Positions 14,014 to 20,748 of a DNA stretch of 22,305 bases are shown piece by piece. Where the stretch lies: positions 1 through 22,305 of the forward strand of contig CAYLSV010000054.1 in assembly GCA_964386435.1 (NCBI GenBank), given 5' to 3'. Origin of the DNA: CAYLSV01 sp964386435. Lineage in GTDB: Bacteria; Planctomycetota; Phycisphaerae; Tepidisphaerales; Tepidisphaeraceae. The notes beneath the pieces were generated by a model. The model made no database searches. It was given only the letters and a program-made list of their open reading frames with translations, and was not told the origin of the DNA. Each line of letters begins with the position of its first letter. Positions within the stretch are counted from its first letter, which is position 1. The position numbers and the translations under genes were made by a program.

Positions 14014-15555
14014 ATGCCGTCCATGAGCGACTCCTCCGACACGGGTACCCAAGCCTTCGGCATAATCGGCCTCGAAGTGATGGGGCGGAACATCGCCCTC
14101 AACATCGAGCGCAACGGCTACCCGATCGCCGTCTACAACCGCACGACCAGCAAGTCCGAGGAGTTTCTCGCCGACAACTCCGAGCAGAACATCAAGGTCG
14201 GCAAGACCTACGAAGAGTTCGTCGGCCTGCTGCAGAAGCCGCGGCGGATCCTCGTCATGGTCAAGGCGGGCAAGCCGGTCGATTACGTGCTGAACGACCT
14301 CAAGCCGCTGCTCGACAAGGATGACATGGTCATCGACGGCGGCAACAGCCTGTACACCGACACCGAGCGGCGGGCCAAGGAGATGGAGGAACTCGGCTTC
14401 GGCTTCTTCGGCTGCGGCGTCTCCGGTGGCGAGGAAGGTGCCCTCTGGGGCCCGTCCATGATGCCCGGCGGCACCGAGAAGCTGTACGACGAGGTCGACG
14501 AGATCCTCAAGAAAATTAGTGCCAAGGCCCCCGAAGATGGCAAGCCCTGCGTCACCTACCTCGGCAACGGCGGGGCGGGGCACTTCGTCAAAATGGTCCA
14601 CAACGGCATCGAGTACGGCGACATGCAGCTCATCGCCGAAAGCTACGATCTGCTCAAACGCGTCGGCGGTCTCTCCAACGCCGAGCTGGCCGAAGTCTTC
14701 GCCGAGTGGAACCAGGGGCAGGACCTCAAGAGCTTCCTCATCGAGATCACCGAGGAGATCTTCCGCTACGGCCAGGCCGAGGGCGACGACGAGGACCTCA
14801 TCGACCTGATCCGCGACGCCGCCAAGGCCAAGGGCACCGGAGCGTGGACGGTGCAGGCGGCGATGGACCTGGGCGTGAGCATCCCGACGATCGCCGAGGC
14901 CGTGATGGCCCGCAGCATCAGCGACCGCAAGAAGGAGCGCGAGGCCGCCGACGGCGTGCTGGAAGGTCCGAAGCCGACCGCCGGCAGCGTCGATAAGCAG
15001 CAGCTCATCGCCGACGTCCGCAGCGCGCTCTACTGCAGCAAAATCTGCAGCTATGCCCAAGGCTTCTCGCTGCTGCAGGCGGCCGATGCCGAGTTCGATT
15101 TCGGGTTGCGGATCAAGGAGGTCGCCGGCATCTGGCGGGCCGGGTGCATCATCCGGGCGGCGTTCCTCAACGACATCACCGCCGCCTTCAACAAGCAGCC
15201 TGACCTCCCGAACCTGCTGATGGCCGAGCAGTTCAAGAACGAGGTGGCCGAGCGGCAGGCGGCGTGGCGGAAAATCGTCACCCTCGCCGCCGAGCACGGC
15301 GTCCCGATGCCCGGCTTCGCCACCAGCCTCGCCTACTACGACAGCTACCGCACCGCCCGCCTGCCGGCCAACCTGATCCAGGCGCAGCGCGACTTCTTCG
15401 GCGCCCACACCTACGAGCGGCTCGACAAGCCGATCGGCGAAACCTTCCACACCGAGTGGAGCGAGAAGCAGCCGGCCAAAGACCCCGAAGGTGCCAGCAG
15501 CGTCAGCCAACCGGCCGACAAAAACGCCATCGCCGCCGACTGCGACGGCGACTGA
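14014..15555 (+). CDS. gnd: 6-phosphogluconate dehydrogenase, decarboxylating
   Basis: This 513-residue enzyme oxidises 6-phosphogluconate to ribulose 5-phosphate and CO2 with reduction of NADP+ (or NAD+), in the oxidative pentose phosphate pathway. The N-terminal Rossmann part has FGIIGLEVMGRNIALNI, and NRTTSKSEEF is the usual cofactor-specificity segment. The substrate site is complete: DGGNSLYTDTERR, GVSGGEEGALWGPSMMPGG and GHFVKMVHNGIEYGDMQ with the catalytic Lys and the HN pair. The C-terminal RDFFGAHTYERLD and TFHTEW motifs are also present, followed by a 30-residue polar tail. Length is slightly above the usual 470-490. ATG at 14023 (MSDSSD) is an equally good start, and neither has a ribosome site. 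No zwf or other pathway gene is adjacent. Confidence 0.96.
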   Translation: MPSMSDSSDTGTQAFGIIGLEVMGRNIALNIERNGYPIAVYNRTTSKSEEFLADNSEQNIKVGKTYEEFVGLLQKPRRILVMVKAGKPVDYVLNDLKPLLDKDDMVIDGGNSLYTDTERRAKEMEELGFGFFGCGVSGGEEGALWGPSMMPGGTEKLYDEVDEILKKISAKAPEDGKPCVTYLGNGGAGHFVKMVHNGIEYGDMQLIAESYDLLKRVGGLSNAELAEVFAEWNQGQDLKSFLIEITEEIFRYGQAEGDDEDLIDLIRDAAKAKGTGAWTVQAAMDLGVSIPTIAEAVMARSISDRKKEREAADGVLEGPKPTAGSVDKQQLIADVRSALYCSKICSYAQGFSLLQAADAEFDFGLRIKEVAGIWRAGCIIRAAFLNDITAAFNKQPDLPNLLMAEQFKNEVAERQAAWRKIVTLAAEHGVPMPGFATSLAYYDSYRTARLPANLIQAQRDFFGAHTYERLDKPIGETFHTEWSEKQPAKDPEGASSVSQPADKNAIAADCDGD

Positions 15556-15566
15556 ATGAGGCCATG

Positions 15567-15755
15567 CCGCCGTCACCGAGGCCCCCACCGCCGTGGTGAC
15601 GGCGGGGCTGCGCCTGCACCGGGAGGCGCTCGATCACGGCAAACCCCCACCGTCACCACGGCGGCAGGGTTTCGCCCGGACTGGAAGACGCTCGGTGCAG
15701 GCGAAGCCCCGCTGCCACGCAGCGGCGGGGGCCACGGCGACGGGGACATGTTGTC
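15567..15755. repeat. Class 1 palindromic repeat cluster
   Basis: Small hairpins are CCGCCGT-GGTG-ACGGCGG (15588-15605) and CCGCTGC-CAC-GCAGCGG (15709-15725), with a shorter stem near 15650. CCGCCGTCACC at 15567-15577 can also pair with GGTGACGGCGG at 15595-15605. It directly follows gnd and could end its transcript, but no T-run is present. Confidence 0.75.
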
Positions 15756-15782
15756 AGACGGATCCTGATTGGAGCCCGCGCC

Positions 15783-15894
15783 TTGTAGCTGCGGATCCCC
15801 GACCCGCAGTGGCGACGTGAAGCCCTCGCGTGCAGCCGCGGCTCGGCTCGGGTCCCGAAACTCGCCACTGCGGATCAAGGATCCGCAGCTACAA
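15783..15894. repeat. Class 3 palindromic repeat
   Basis: Arms 15783-15815 and 15862-15894 match at 30 of 33 positions when one is inverted. The right arm contains CTGCGGATC-AAG-GATCCGCAG, a perfect 9-base stem. The ends (GTAGCTGCG...CGCAGCTAC) resemble class 2, so the two classes are probably related. Confidence 0.8.
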
Positions 15895-15923
15895 CTACGC
15901 ATGCTCGAACCATTACCGCATCA

Positions 15924-16307
15924 GGCGTCAATCTTGCTCGAGCGTCGGCGGCGCAGCACGTGGCGGTTCGTGCGGACTCACCTGCGCCTCGACATCGCCA
16001 CAACCCCCACCGCCGCGTGGCGGCGGGGCTACACACGAAGTCCAACAGGCTCACACGGCATGCGTAGCCCCACTGCTACGCAGCGGTGGGGGTCTCGGCG
16101 ACGGGGACATGTTGTCGGGCGTCAATCTTGCTCGAGTATTGGCGGCGCAGCACGTGGAAGTTCGTGCGGAGTTGCCTGCGGCTCGACATCGACACAACCC
16201 CCACCGCCGCGTAGCGGCGGGGCTACGTACGATCTCCAAGAGGCTCACGCAGCGTGCGTAGCCCCGCTGCCACGCAGCGGTGGGGGTTCCGGCGATGTTG
16301 AGATGTG
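15924..16307. repeat. Diverged tandem duplication, period 194, each unit with a class 1 pair
   Basis: Units begin at 15924 and 16118 with GGCGTCAATCTTGCTCGAG. Both run through GGCGGCGCAGCACGTGG, TTCGTGCGGA, CTCGACATCG and ACAACCCCCACCGCCGCGT, then a class 1 inverted pair. Hairpins: CCGCCGC-GTG-GCGGCGG (16010-16026), CCACTGC-TAC-GCAGCGG (16070-16086), CCGCCGC-GTA-GCGGCGG (16204-16220) and CCGCTGC-CAC-GCAGCGG (16264-16280). Confidence 0.85.
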
Positions 16308-16382
16308 AATAAAGAACGCGTCAACATGTTCGGCCAGATCGAACGGAGGCGGCGCGGCTTCGGTCGGAGGAGAATCGTCGGC

Positions 16383-17342
16383 TCAGTTCGGCAGCATCAC
16401 GCTGCGGCGGTCGAGGCCGGTGTCGAGGTGGCCGGGGATGTCGTTGAACTCGCCGTTGGAGAGTTGGCTCTCGACGTGGCCGTCGACGTAGAGGATGTTG
16501 CACTTGACGCCGTCGTAGCCGCTGTTGTCGCCGCCGTGGCGGAAGCGGAGCTTGCCGACGTCGCCGAAGGTCAGGCCGTCGGTGTTCTCGCCGCCGCTGG
16601 AAAGATTTCGCTCGGCGAAGAACGCGTCATCCGCCAGGCCGGTGAGCATGTACGGCTCAGAGAGGAACCCGAAGAAGCCCGGCGTCCAGTCGAGGCGGTA
16701 AAGCGTGGCGCTGGCGGCGAAGATCTGATTGTCGTCGCCGCCGGTGCTGCTGGTGATCAGTGCCGCATCGGCGGCCATCAGCGTGCCCGAGGAATCGCCG
16801 ACCTTCGAGATCCGGTAGGGCCGCATGTAATCGCCCGCGGCCGGGGTCGACCGCTCGATCTCGTTGATGTTCGGCATAAGCACCGGGTGGGCACCGTACT
16901 GCGTGTTCGCGCCCCCGGCGAGGTTCGCCGCGATGCCGGCATCGGACGGGCCCGGGGCGGCGGGGCATTGGAAGACCTCGCGGCCGCCCTCGCCGCGGCT
17001 GTCGGTGGTGCGGTCGTTGTACTCGGCCGACTCGGCCCCGACGAAGGGCGCGATCAGCACGGTCCAGTCCGAGCCGTACGAGGTGCCGCTGGCAGGTAGG
17101 CCGTTGGGCAATTGGTTGTTGAAGAACCCGAACGGCAGGCGCTGGTCGTTCTCGGTGGTGTACATGTACGTGGCCAGGCCCATCTGTCGCATCTGGCTGC
17201 TGCAGGTGACGGTGATGGCCGAAGACCGCGCACGCTGCAGCGACGGCAGCAGGATCGAGATCAGGAGCGCGATGATGCCGATGACGACCAGCAGCTCAAC
17301 GAGCGTGAAGCCGGCGCGGCGGCGCGGGTGAAGAACGGGCAT
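16383..17342 (-). CDS. Prepilin-type N-terminal cleavage/methylation protein with H-X(n)-DG element
   Basis: This is a 319-residue pseudopilin-like protein of the kind abundant in Planctomycetota. RRRAGFTLVELLVVIGIIAL is a textbook prepilin peptidase site: cleavage after Gly11, Phe12 becomes the methylated first residue, and Glu16 is at +5. One long hydrophobic helix follows (LISILLPSLQRARSSA). The C-terminal half has RHGGDNSGYDGVK and then CNILYVDGHVES, corresponding to the H-X9-DG processing-associated element, but with 17 residues between His and Asp-Gly. The ATG at 17342 is chosen because GAGGAGG lies 5 bases upstream; the frame extends 34 codons further. It follows the PEP-CTERM gene by 120 bases and may be co-transcribed. 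Its role in a pseudopilus or at the cell surface is inferred. Confidence 0.92.
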   Translation of the reverse strand: MPVLHPRRRAGFTLVELLVVIGIIALLISILLPSLQRARSSAITVTCSSQMRQMGLATYMYTTENDQRLPFGFFNNQLPNGLPASGTSYGSDWTVLIAPFVGAESAEYNDRTTDSRGEGGREVFQCPAAPGPSDAGIAANLAGGANTQYGAHPVLMPNINEIERSTPAAGDYMRPYRISKVGDSSGTLMAADAALITSSTGGDDNQIFAASATLYRLDWTPGFFGFLSEPYMLTGLADDAFFAERNLSSGGENTDGLTFGDVGKLRFRHGGDNSGYDGVKCNILYVDGHVESQLSNGEFNDIPGHLDTGLDRRSVMLPN

Positions 17343-17347
17343 GGTTG

Positions 17348-17354
17348 CCTCCTC
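17348..17354 (-). promoter_or_regulatory. Strong Shine-Dalgarno site of the prepilin-like gene
   Basis: GAGGAGG on the minus strand lies 5 bases before the ATG at 17342. It decides that start over the upstream ATG at 17444. Confidence 0.75.
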
Positions 17355-17462
17355 AGAAAGGCGAAAGGAAAACTCATGGGCCTCCTCGGCCCGGACAGGC
17401 CGCCCCGCCGCGGTCAGGCAGCGGAGCGGTTGCAGGGGGGACAATCCGTAAAAATTGCAAAC

Positions 17463-18107
17463 TCAGCGGCGGCGAATCAGCCCCAGCCCCGCCGCGGCCA
17501 GCAGCCCCAGCGAGGCCGGCTCGGGGATGACCTGCACCATGCTGGCGTCGTCGAAGAACGGCGCGCCCCCGCCGACCACGTTGTCGTCGCCGTTCTGGTC
17601 CTCGAACGCGCCGGTGATCAGTGTCAGCCGGGCGAAGGCGGTGTCGTCCGGGGCAATGCCGCTCACCTCGCCGAACACGTAGTTGTCGTCGGCCGCCGAG
17701 GTCGCCCCGACGAGGATCGGCGTGGTGACGAAGCTGATCTGCTGGCTGGCGGCGTCGAGCCACTCGATGTTGACGGCCGCCACCTGGTCGTCGCCCAGCG
17801 TGTCGAACGACGGGTTCACGGCGTATGCCGAACCGACCCACTCCTGGCCGGGCAGGGCGGCAAAGTCCTGGAAAATACCGCCGGGCGTGCCGAAGCTCTT
17901 GAAGGCGTTGGCCCCGGTCCGCGGCAGGGCCTGGTTGGTGAAGTTAGCGCCAAAGCCGCTCCAGCCGATGGGCGTGCCGGTTTCGACAGTGGTGTCGTTG
18001 AGCTCGAAGCCGGGGTTGACGAGCAGGTTCTGGGCCTGAGCGACGGTGCCGAACGAAACAGCAGCGGCGGCCGCGAGGGCGACGAGGGGGGTCTTGTTGA
18101 CAAGCAT
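17463..18107 (-). CDS. PEP-CTERM sorting-domain exported protein
   Basis: This 214-residue secreted protein has a signal peptide (probable cleavage VAQA/QN after residue 25). Next comes a jelly-roll-like start (NLLVNPGFELNDTTVETGTP, then IGWSGFG), as in carbohydrate-binding-like exported proteins. The C-terminal PEP-CTERM tail begins VIPEPASLG at about residue 193, has a hydrophobic helix, and ends LIRRR. Such tails are recognised by exosortase and linked to surface or extracellular matrix export in Planctomycetota and Proteobacteria. GGAGGAG lies 5 bases before the ATG. The gene sits between its probable regulator (lacI-like, upstream) and the prepilin-like gene. An ACAGTTTCA motif upstream of it is shared with the lacI promoter region. 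The ligand is unknown. Confidence 0.92.
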   Translation of the reverse strand: MLVNKTPLVALAAAAAVSFGTVAQAQNLLVNPGFELNDTTVETGTPIGWSGFGANFTNQALPRTGANAFKSFGTPGGIFQDFAALPGQEWVGSAYAVNPSFDTLGDDQVAAVNIEWLDAASQQISFVTTPILVGATSAADDNYVFGEVSGIAPDDTAFARLTLITGAFEDQNGDDNVVGGGAPFFDDASMVQVIPEPASLGLLAAAGLGLIRRR

Positions 18108-18141
18108 GGGTTCTCCTCCGATGGGAACGATTGGAAGTTCA

Positions 18142-18160
18142 GGCCGCGAACATCGCGGCC
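18142..18160 (-). promoter_or_regulatory. Hairpin in the leader of the PEP-CTERM gene
   Basis: GGCCGCG and CGCGGCC form a perfect 7-base stem around 5 bases, 35 bases before the start codon. It may act in the transcript leader or as a protein-binding palindrome; the sequence does not decide. Confidence 0.4.
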
Positions 18161-18166
18161 GGGATC

Positions 18167-18175
18167 TGAAACTGT
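18167..18175 (-). promoter_or_regulatory. Operator-like motif upstream of PEP-CTERM gene
   Basis: The minus strand reads ACAGTTTCA within TTTCACAGTTTCA. The same nine bases occur at 19397-19405 in the lacI upstream region. This could be a binding site for the LacI-type regulator encoded next door. Confidence 0.4.
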
Positions 18176-18182
18176 GAAAGAT

Positions 18183-18209
18183 AAAAAGACGCGACGCCTC
18201 ATCGTCGCG
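18183..18209 (-). terminator. Intrinsic terminator overlapping the lacI-like stop codon
   Basis: On the minus strand CGCGACG (18209-18203) pairs with CGTCGCG (18196-18190) around a 6-base loop, followed by TCTTTTT. The stop codon (18201-18199) lies inside the loop. This separates the regulator transcript from the PEP-CTERM gene. Confidence 0.75.
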
Positions 18210-19278
18210 GCGGGCCGGTGGTGGCCCCGACCTCGAACGTCGTCTGCAGCAGCAGCCGCCGCGGCTTGGGCAGCGTGGGTTTGCCGCCCGGTTGGCCCGC
18301 CTTGGCCATGTCGCTGCTGACGGTTTGCTCCGCGATCAGCTCGCGCAGCACCTCCACCGCCTTGCCGCCCACCTGCACCGCGTCCTGGCACACCGCTGAC
18401 ATCAGCGGGTACGAGAGTTGCCGCAGGTCACCGTCATCGAAGCCGACGATCGAGAAGTCGCCCGGCACGCTCAGCCCCTGCTCCTGCAAGCCGCGGAGCA
18501 TGCCCAAGGCCGGCATCGGGTCGACCACCAGTGCAGCCGTTGGCCGGCGATCGGGCGGCATCAACGCCACCCGCCGCGCCACGCCAAGCCCCGCCTCGAG
18601 CGTCGCCCAGATGCGGGTGAGCAACGCGTCATCCACCGGCAGCCCCGCCTCACGGTGGGCGTCCTGCCAGCCGCTGATGCGGTCGAGGTGGTCGGTGTCA
18701 TCGTGAGCGTTGCTCACGAGCATGATCCGCTCGTGCCCCAACGAGATCAGGTGGCCCACCGCCTCGGCACTGCTGCTGCGGCTCTGCGAGTGGACGTAGC
18801 TGACGGGCGAGTCGTCATCGAACCGTTCGCCGACCACGACGCAGGGGAAGCCGCTGCGGGCAAGCTCCTCGCACCGGGGGATGAAGGCATCGGTTGTGCG
18901 GATAATCGCGCCCTTGATGCCCTTGCGCAGGAACAAAGCCGCCGGCGACTCCTTGGGCCGCAGCGACCGCCGCATCGACAGCACCAAAAGGTCGTGCCCG
19001 AAGTGGTCCACGCCCGCCGTCTGGTCGACGCCCAGCCCAATGCCCCGCAGCAGCCCGTGATCGAACGGCGACCCCACCGACACCGGCCCGGCGTACGCCA
19101 ACGCGATGCCCTCGGCCACCGTCCGCTTGCCGACCTTGCGGACGTAGCCGAAGCGGCTCACCGACTCCATCACCCGCCGCCGGGCCTCGGCGTTGACGTT
19201 GGGGTTGGCGTTGAGCACGCGCGACACCGTGGCCACACTGACCCCGGCATCCTCGGCAATGAGACGAAAGCTGGCCAT
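18199..19278 (-). CDS. LacI-family transcriptional regulator
   Basis: This is a 359-residue DNA-binding regulator. An N-terminal LacI helix-turn-helix (FRLIAEDAGVSVATVSRVLN) and hinge region (ARRRVMESVSRFGYV) are followed by a periplasmic-binding-protein-like sensor domain, shown by KGIKGAIIRTTDAF, CVVVGERFDDD, LISLGHERIMLVS, GWQDAHREAG and FSIVGFDDGDLRQLSYPLMS. The C-terminus ends in the typical PRRLLLQTTFEVG strand plus a short tail. The ligand is probably a sugar, but the specificity is unknown. ATG at 19278 is preferred because GGAGGAG lies 10 bases upstream and the helix-turn-helix then starts where expected. Several GAAAC-type palindromes around its promoter suggest autoregulation, and one motif recurs before the PEP-CTERM gene downstream. 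Confidence 0.93.
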   Translation of the reverse strand: MASFRLIAEDAGVSVATVSRVLNANPNVNAEARRRVMESVSRFGYVRKVGKRTVAEGIALAYAGPVSVGSPFDHGLLRGIGLGVDQTAGVDHFGHDLLVLSMRRSLRPKESPAALFLRKGIKGAIIRTTDAFIPRCEELARSGFPCVVVGERFDDDSPVSYVHSQSRSSSAEAVGHLISLGHERIMLVSNAHDDTDHLDRISGWQDAHREAGLPVDDALLTRIWATLEAGLGVARRVALMPPDRRPTAALVVDPMPALGMLRGLQEQGLSVPGDFSIVGFDDGDLRQLSYPLMSAVCQDAVQVGGKAVEVLRELIAEQTVSSDMAKAGQPGGKPTLPKPRRLLLQTTFEVGATTGPPRR

Positions 19279-19348
19279 GATGCGGGCGCTCCTCCAAACG
19301 CGACGCGGCGACAATCCTTCACGGCGGGCGGCGGGTGAAACACGCCCC

Positions 19349-19361
19349 GTGAAACAGTTAC
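19349..19361. promoter_or_regulatory. Operator-like half-palindrome at the lacI start site
   Basis: GTGAAACAGTTAC lies just downstream of the predicted -10 box. Another GTGAAACA occurs at 19335-19342. Binding here would block the promoter. Confidence 0.4.
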
Positions 19362-19364
19362 GCC

Positions 19365-19393
19365 AGCTTAACCCAAGGCCCGCCCTCGGTCAA
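19365..19393 (-). promoter_or_regulatory. Candidate promoter of the lacI-like gene
   Basis: The minus strand has TTGACC (19393-19388) and TAAGCT (19370-19365) separated by 17 bases. The -35 box is good and the -10 box is weak. Operator-like palindromes flank it on both sides. Confidence 0.4.
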
Positions 19394-19412
19394 GAAACAG
19401 TTTCAAGAAACT
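19394..19412. promoter_or_regulatory. Overlapping LacI-type operator-like palindromes
   Basis: GAAAC-A-GTTTC (19394-19404) overlaps AGTTTC-AA-GAAACT (19399-19412). Both are perfect inverted repeats immediately upstream of the candidate -35 box of the lacI-like gene. Confidence 0.5.
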
Positions 19413-19545
19413 TTTCGATTTCGAAGGAAGTCGCCGGCGACGCTCCAGACCTATTCGGGCGGCCCGGACGTCGCGGGCGAGTGCGACGCGATGGCGGGCA
19501 TGATCAAACACCGGTCGATCGAGATGTTCGACGGATGGGCCGCCG

Positions 19546-20154
19546 TCACCGCATCACGACCTCAAACCCCGCCGGCTCCCGCCGCCGCTCGACTTTCCAC
19601 AGCGGCAACCGCTTCGCCACACGAAGGCTGTCCCACCAGCCGAGCATTAGCAGGGGCAGCGTCGGGATCAGCAGCCACCGGGCGGCCGCGATGGCTTGGT
19701 TGCGGTGCTGCTCGAGCATCGCCTTTACCTCCCGCCCCGTGGCGTCGGCCGCAAGCGTTTGCGGCCAGCCGGTGATGATGATCGCGGTGAGGTAGCCGAG
19801 CAACACCCAAAGCAGCCAGCTCCGCCGGAGCCAGAAGCGGAGAACCTGCCTCTCCGAAACCGGCAAACCGCTTGATGTCCGCCGCTCGACGTCAGCCGCG
19901 TTCTCGGCCCACGTCGAGGTGCCTTGGACACCAAGCCGCATCAACAGCAGCGTCAACAACGGCGACAGCAACAGAAGCAGTGGCACCAGCAGCTCGCTGG
20001 CGTCATTCGAGCCGCGACGGTGGCCGATGAATGGCATGATGACGATGCCGACAAGCATCCAGCCGAGCATGAAGCCGGCCGCCATGACCACCACCTCGTA
20101 CGCCGCGACCGTCGCCCGCTCGCCCGCGGTTGCCAACCGGATCGTCGACTGCAC
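19546..20154 (-). CDS. Four-TM membrane protein of unknown function
   Basis: This is a 202-residue integral membrane protein starting at GTG 20154. Predicted helices are VVVMAAGFMLGWMLVGIVIM, LLVPLLLLLSPLLTLLLMRL, SWLLWVLLGYLTAIIITGW and WLLIPTLPLLMLGWWDSL. Between helices 2 and 3 is a charged cytoplasmic-type loop, and the C-terminus is basic (KVERRREPAG). I recognise no family. No ribosome site precedes the GTG. The start is 21 bases from the divergent phosphoesterase gene, so both would share a compact control region, or this gene starts further in (an ATG lies in VVVMAAGF). Confidence 0.7.
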   Translation of the reverse strand: MQSTIRLATAGERATVAAYEVVVMAAGFMLGWMLVGIVIMPFIGHRRGSNDASELLVPLLLLLSPLLTLLLMRLGVQGTSTWAENAADVERRTSSGLPVSERQVLRFWLRRSWLLWVLLGYLTAIIITGWPQTLAADATGREVKAMLEQHRNQAIAAARWLLIPTLPLLMLGWWDSLRVAKRLPLWKVERRREPAGFEVVMR

Positions 20155-20175
20155 CGGGGCATGCTACCGTCTTCG

Positions 20176-20730
20176 ATGGCGCAGCAAATCTTCTTCACCG
20201 CCGACACGCACTTCGGCCACGCGAACATCATCAAGCATCAAGGGCGGCCGTTCGACGGGATCGAGGCACACGATCGGGCACTCGTCGAGGCGTGGAACGC
20301 GGTGGTGGGGCCGCGGGATCTGGTGTATCACCTCGGCGACTTCTCGTTTCGGGCGAACGCACCGGTGCGCCAGACGCGGGCGAAGTTGAACGGGCAGATC
20401 TACCTGATCCTCGGCAACCACGACGCGCTCTCGCAGGAGGATCGGCAGGCGTTCCAGCACGTCGCCGACGTGGCGGAGGTCAAGGCAGGCGGGCGGCGGA
20501 TCTGGCTGAGCCACTACGCCCACCGCGTGTGGCCACGATCGCACCGCGGCAGCTGGCACCTCTACGGCCACAGCCACGGCTCGCTGTCGGACGATCCGAA
20601 CGCCCTGAGCCTCGACGTCGGCGTCGACGTCGCCGCGGAAAACCTGGGCGATTACCGCCCGTTCATGCTGGACGAGGTAAACGAGCTGATGGCGGCCAAG
20701 AACTTCGAGCCGGTGGATCATCACCGGTGA
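20176..20730 (+). CDS. Calcineurin-like metallophosphoesterase
   Basis: This 184-residue protein has the complete two-metal phosphoesterase signature: DTHFGH (Asp10, His12), HLGDF (Asp55), GNHD (residues 80-83), SHYAH (His113) and GHSHG (His132, His134). It is the compact core fold without extra domains or a signal peptide, so it is cytoplasmic. Family members hydrolyse phosphomonoesters or phosphodiesters, and the substrate cannot be inferred. The ATG at 20176 starts exactly at the first beta strand (MAQQIFFTADTHF). A long upstream extension of the frame overlaps the divergent membrane-protein gene and is not credible. A perfect 16-base palindrome spans its stop codon. Confidence 0.9.
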   Translation: MAQQIFFTADTHFGHANIIKHQGRPFDGIEAHDRALVEAWNAVVGPRDLVYHLGDFSFRANAPVRQTRAKLNGQIYLILGNHDALSQEDRQAFQHVADVAEVKAGGRRIWLSHYAHRVWPRSHRGSWHLYGHSHGSLSDDPNALSLDVGVDVAAENLGDYRPFMLDEVNELMAAKNFEPVDHHR

Positions 20731-20733
20731 TGA
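20718..20733. repeat. Perfect 16-base palindrome at the stop codon
   Basis: TCATCACCGGTGATGA overlaps the end of the phosphoesterase gene, in the short gap to the convergent gene at 20749. There is no loop or T-run, so a terminator role is uncertain. Confidence 0.6.
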
Positions 20734-20748
20734 CCAAGCGTCCCGGCG

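Larger units (their letters stand above)
15556..16382. other. Gene-free repeat array
   Basis: About 830 bases hold no credible gene. The stretch consists of three class 1 element pairs, one class 3 inverted repeat and a diverged tandem duplication. The phrase GACGGGGACATGTTGTC occurs at both 15739-15755 and 16100-16116. Confidence 0.8.

Noticed and set aside
14008..15588. 526-codon minus-strand frame opposite gnd
   Set aside because: Antisense shadow of a complete and conserved 6-phosphogluconate dehydrogenase.
15556..16305. Several frames of 60-180 codons within the repeat island
   Set aside because: They are translations of the palindromic repeats and differ between repeat copies, without conserved protein sequence.
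15567..16307. CRISPR array
   Set aside because: Repeats are palindrome pairs and a 194-base tandem, not short direct repeats with unique spacers; no cas gene is present.
19491..19775. Plus-strand frame starting MAGMIKHRSIEMFDGW
   Set aside because: Most of it is antisense to the membrane-protein gene at 19546-20154, and the remainder is low complexity.
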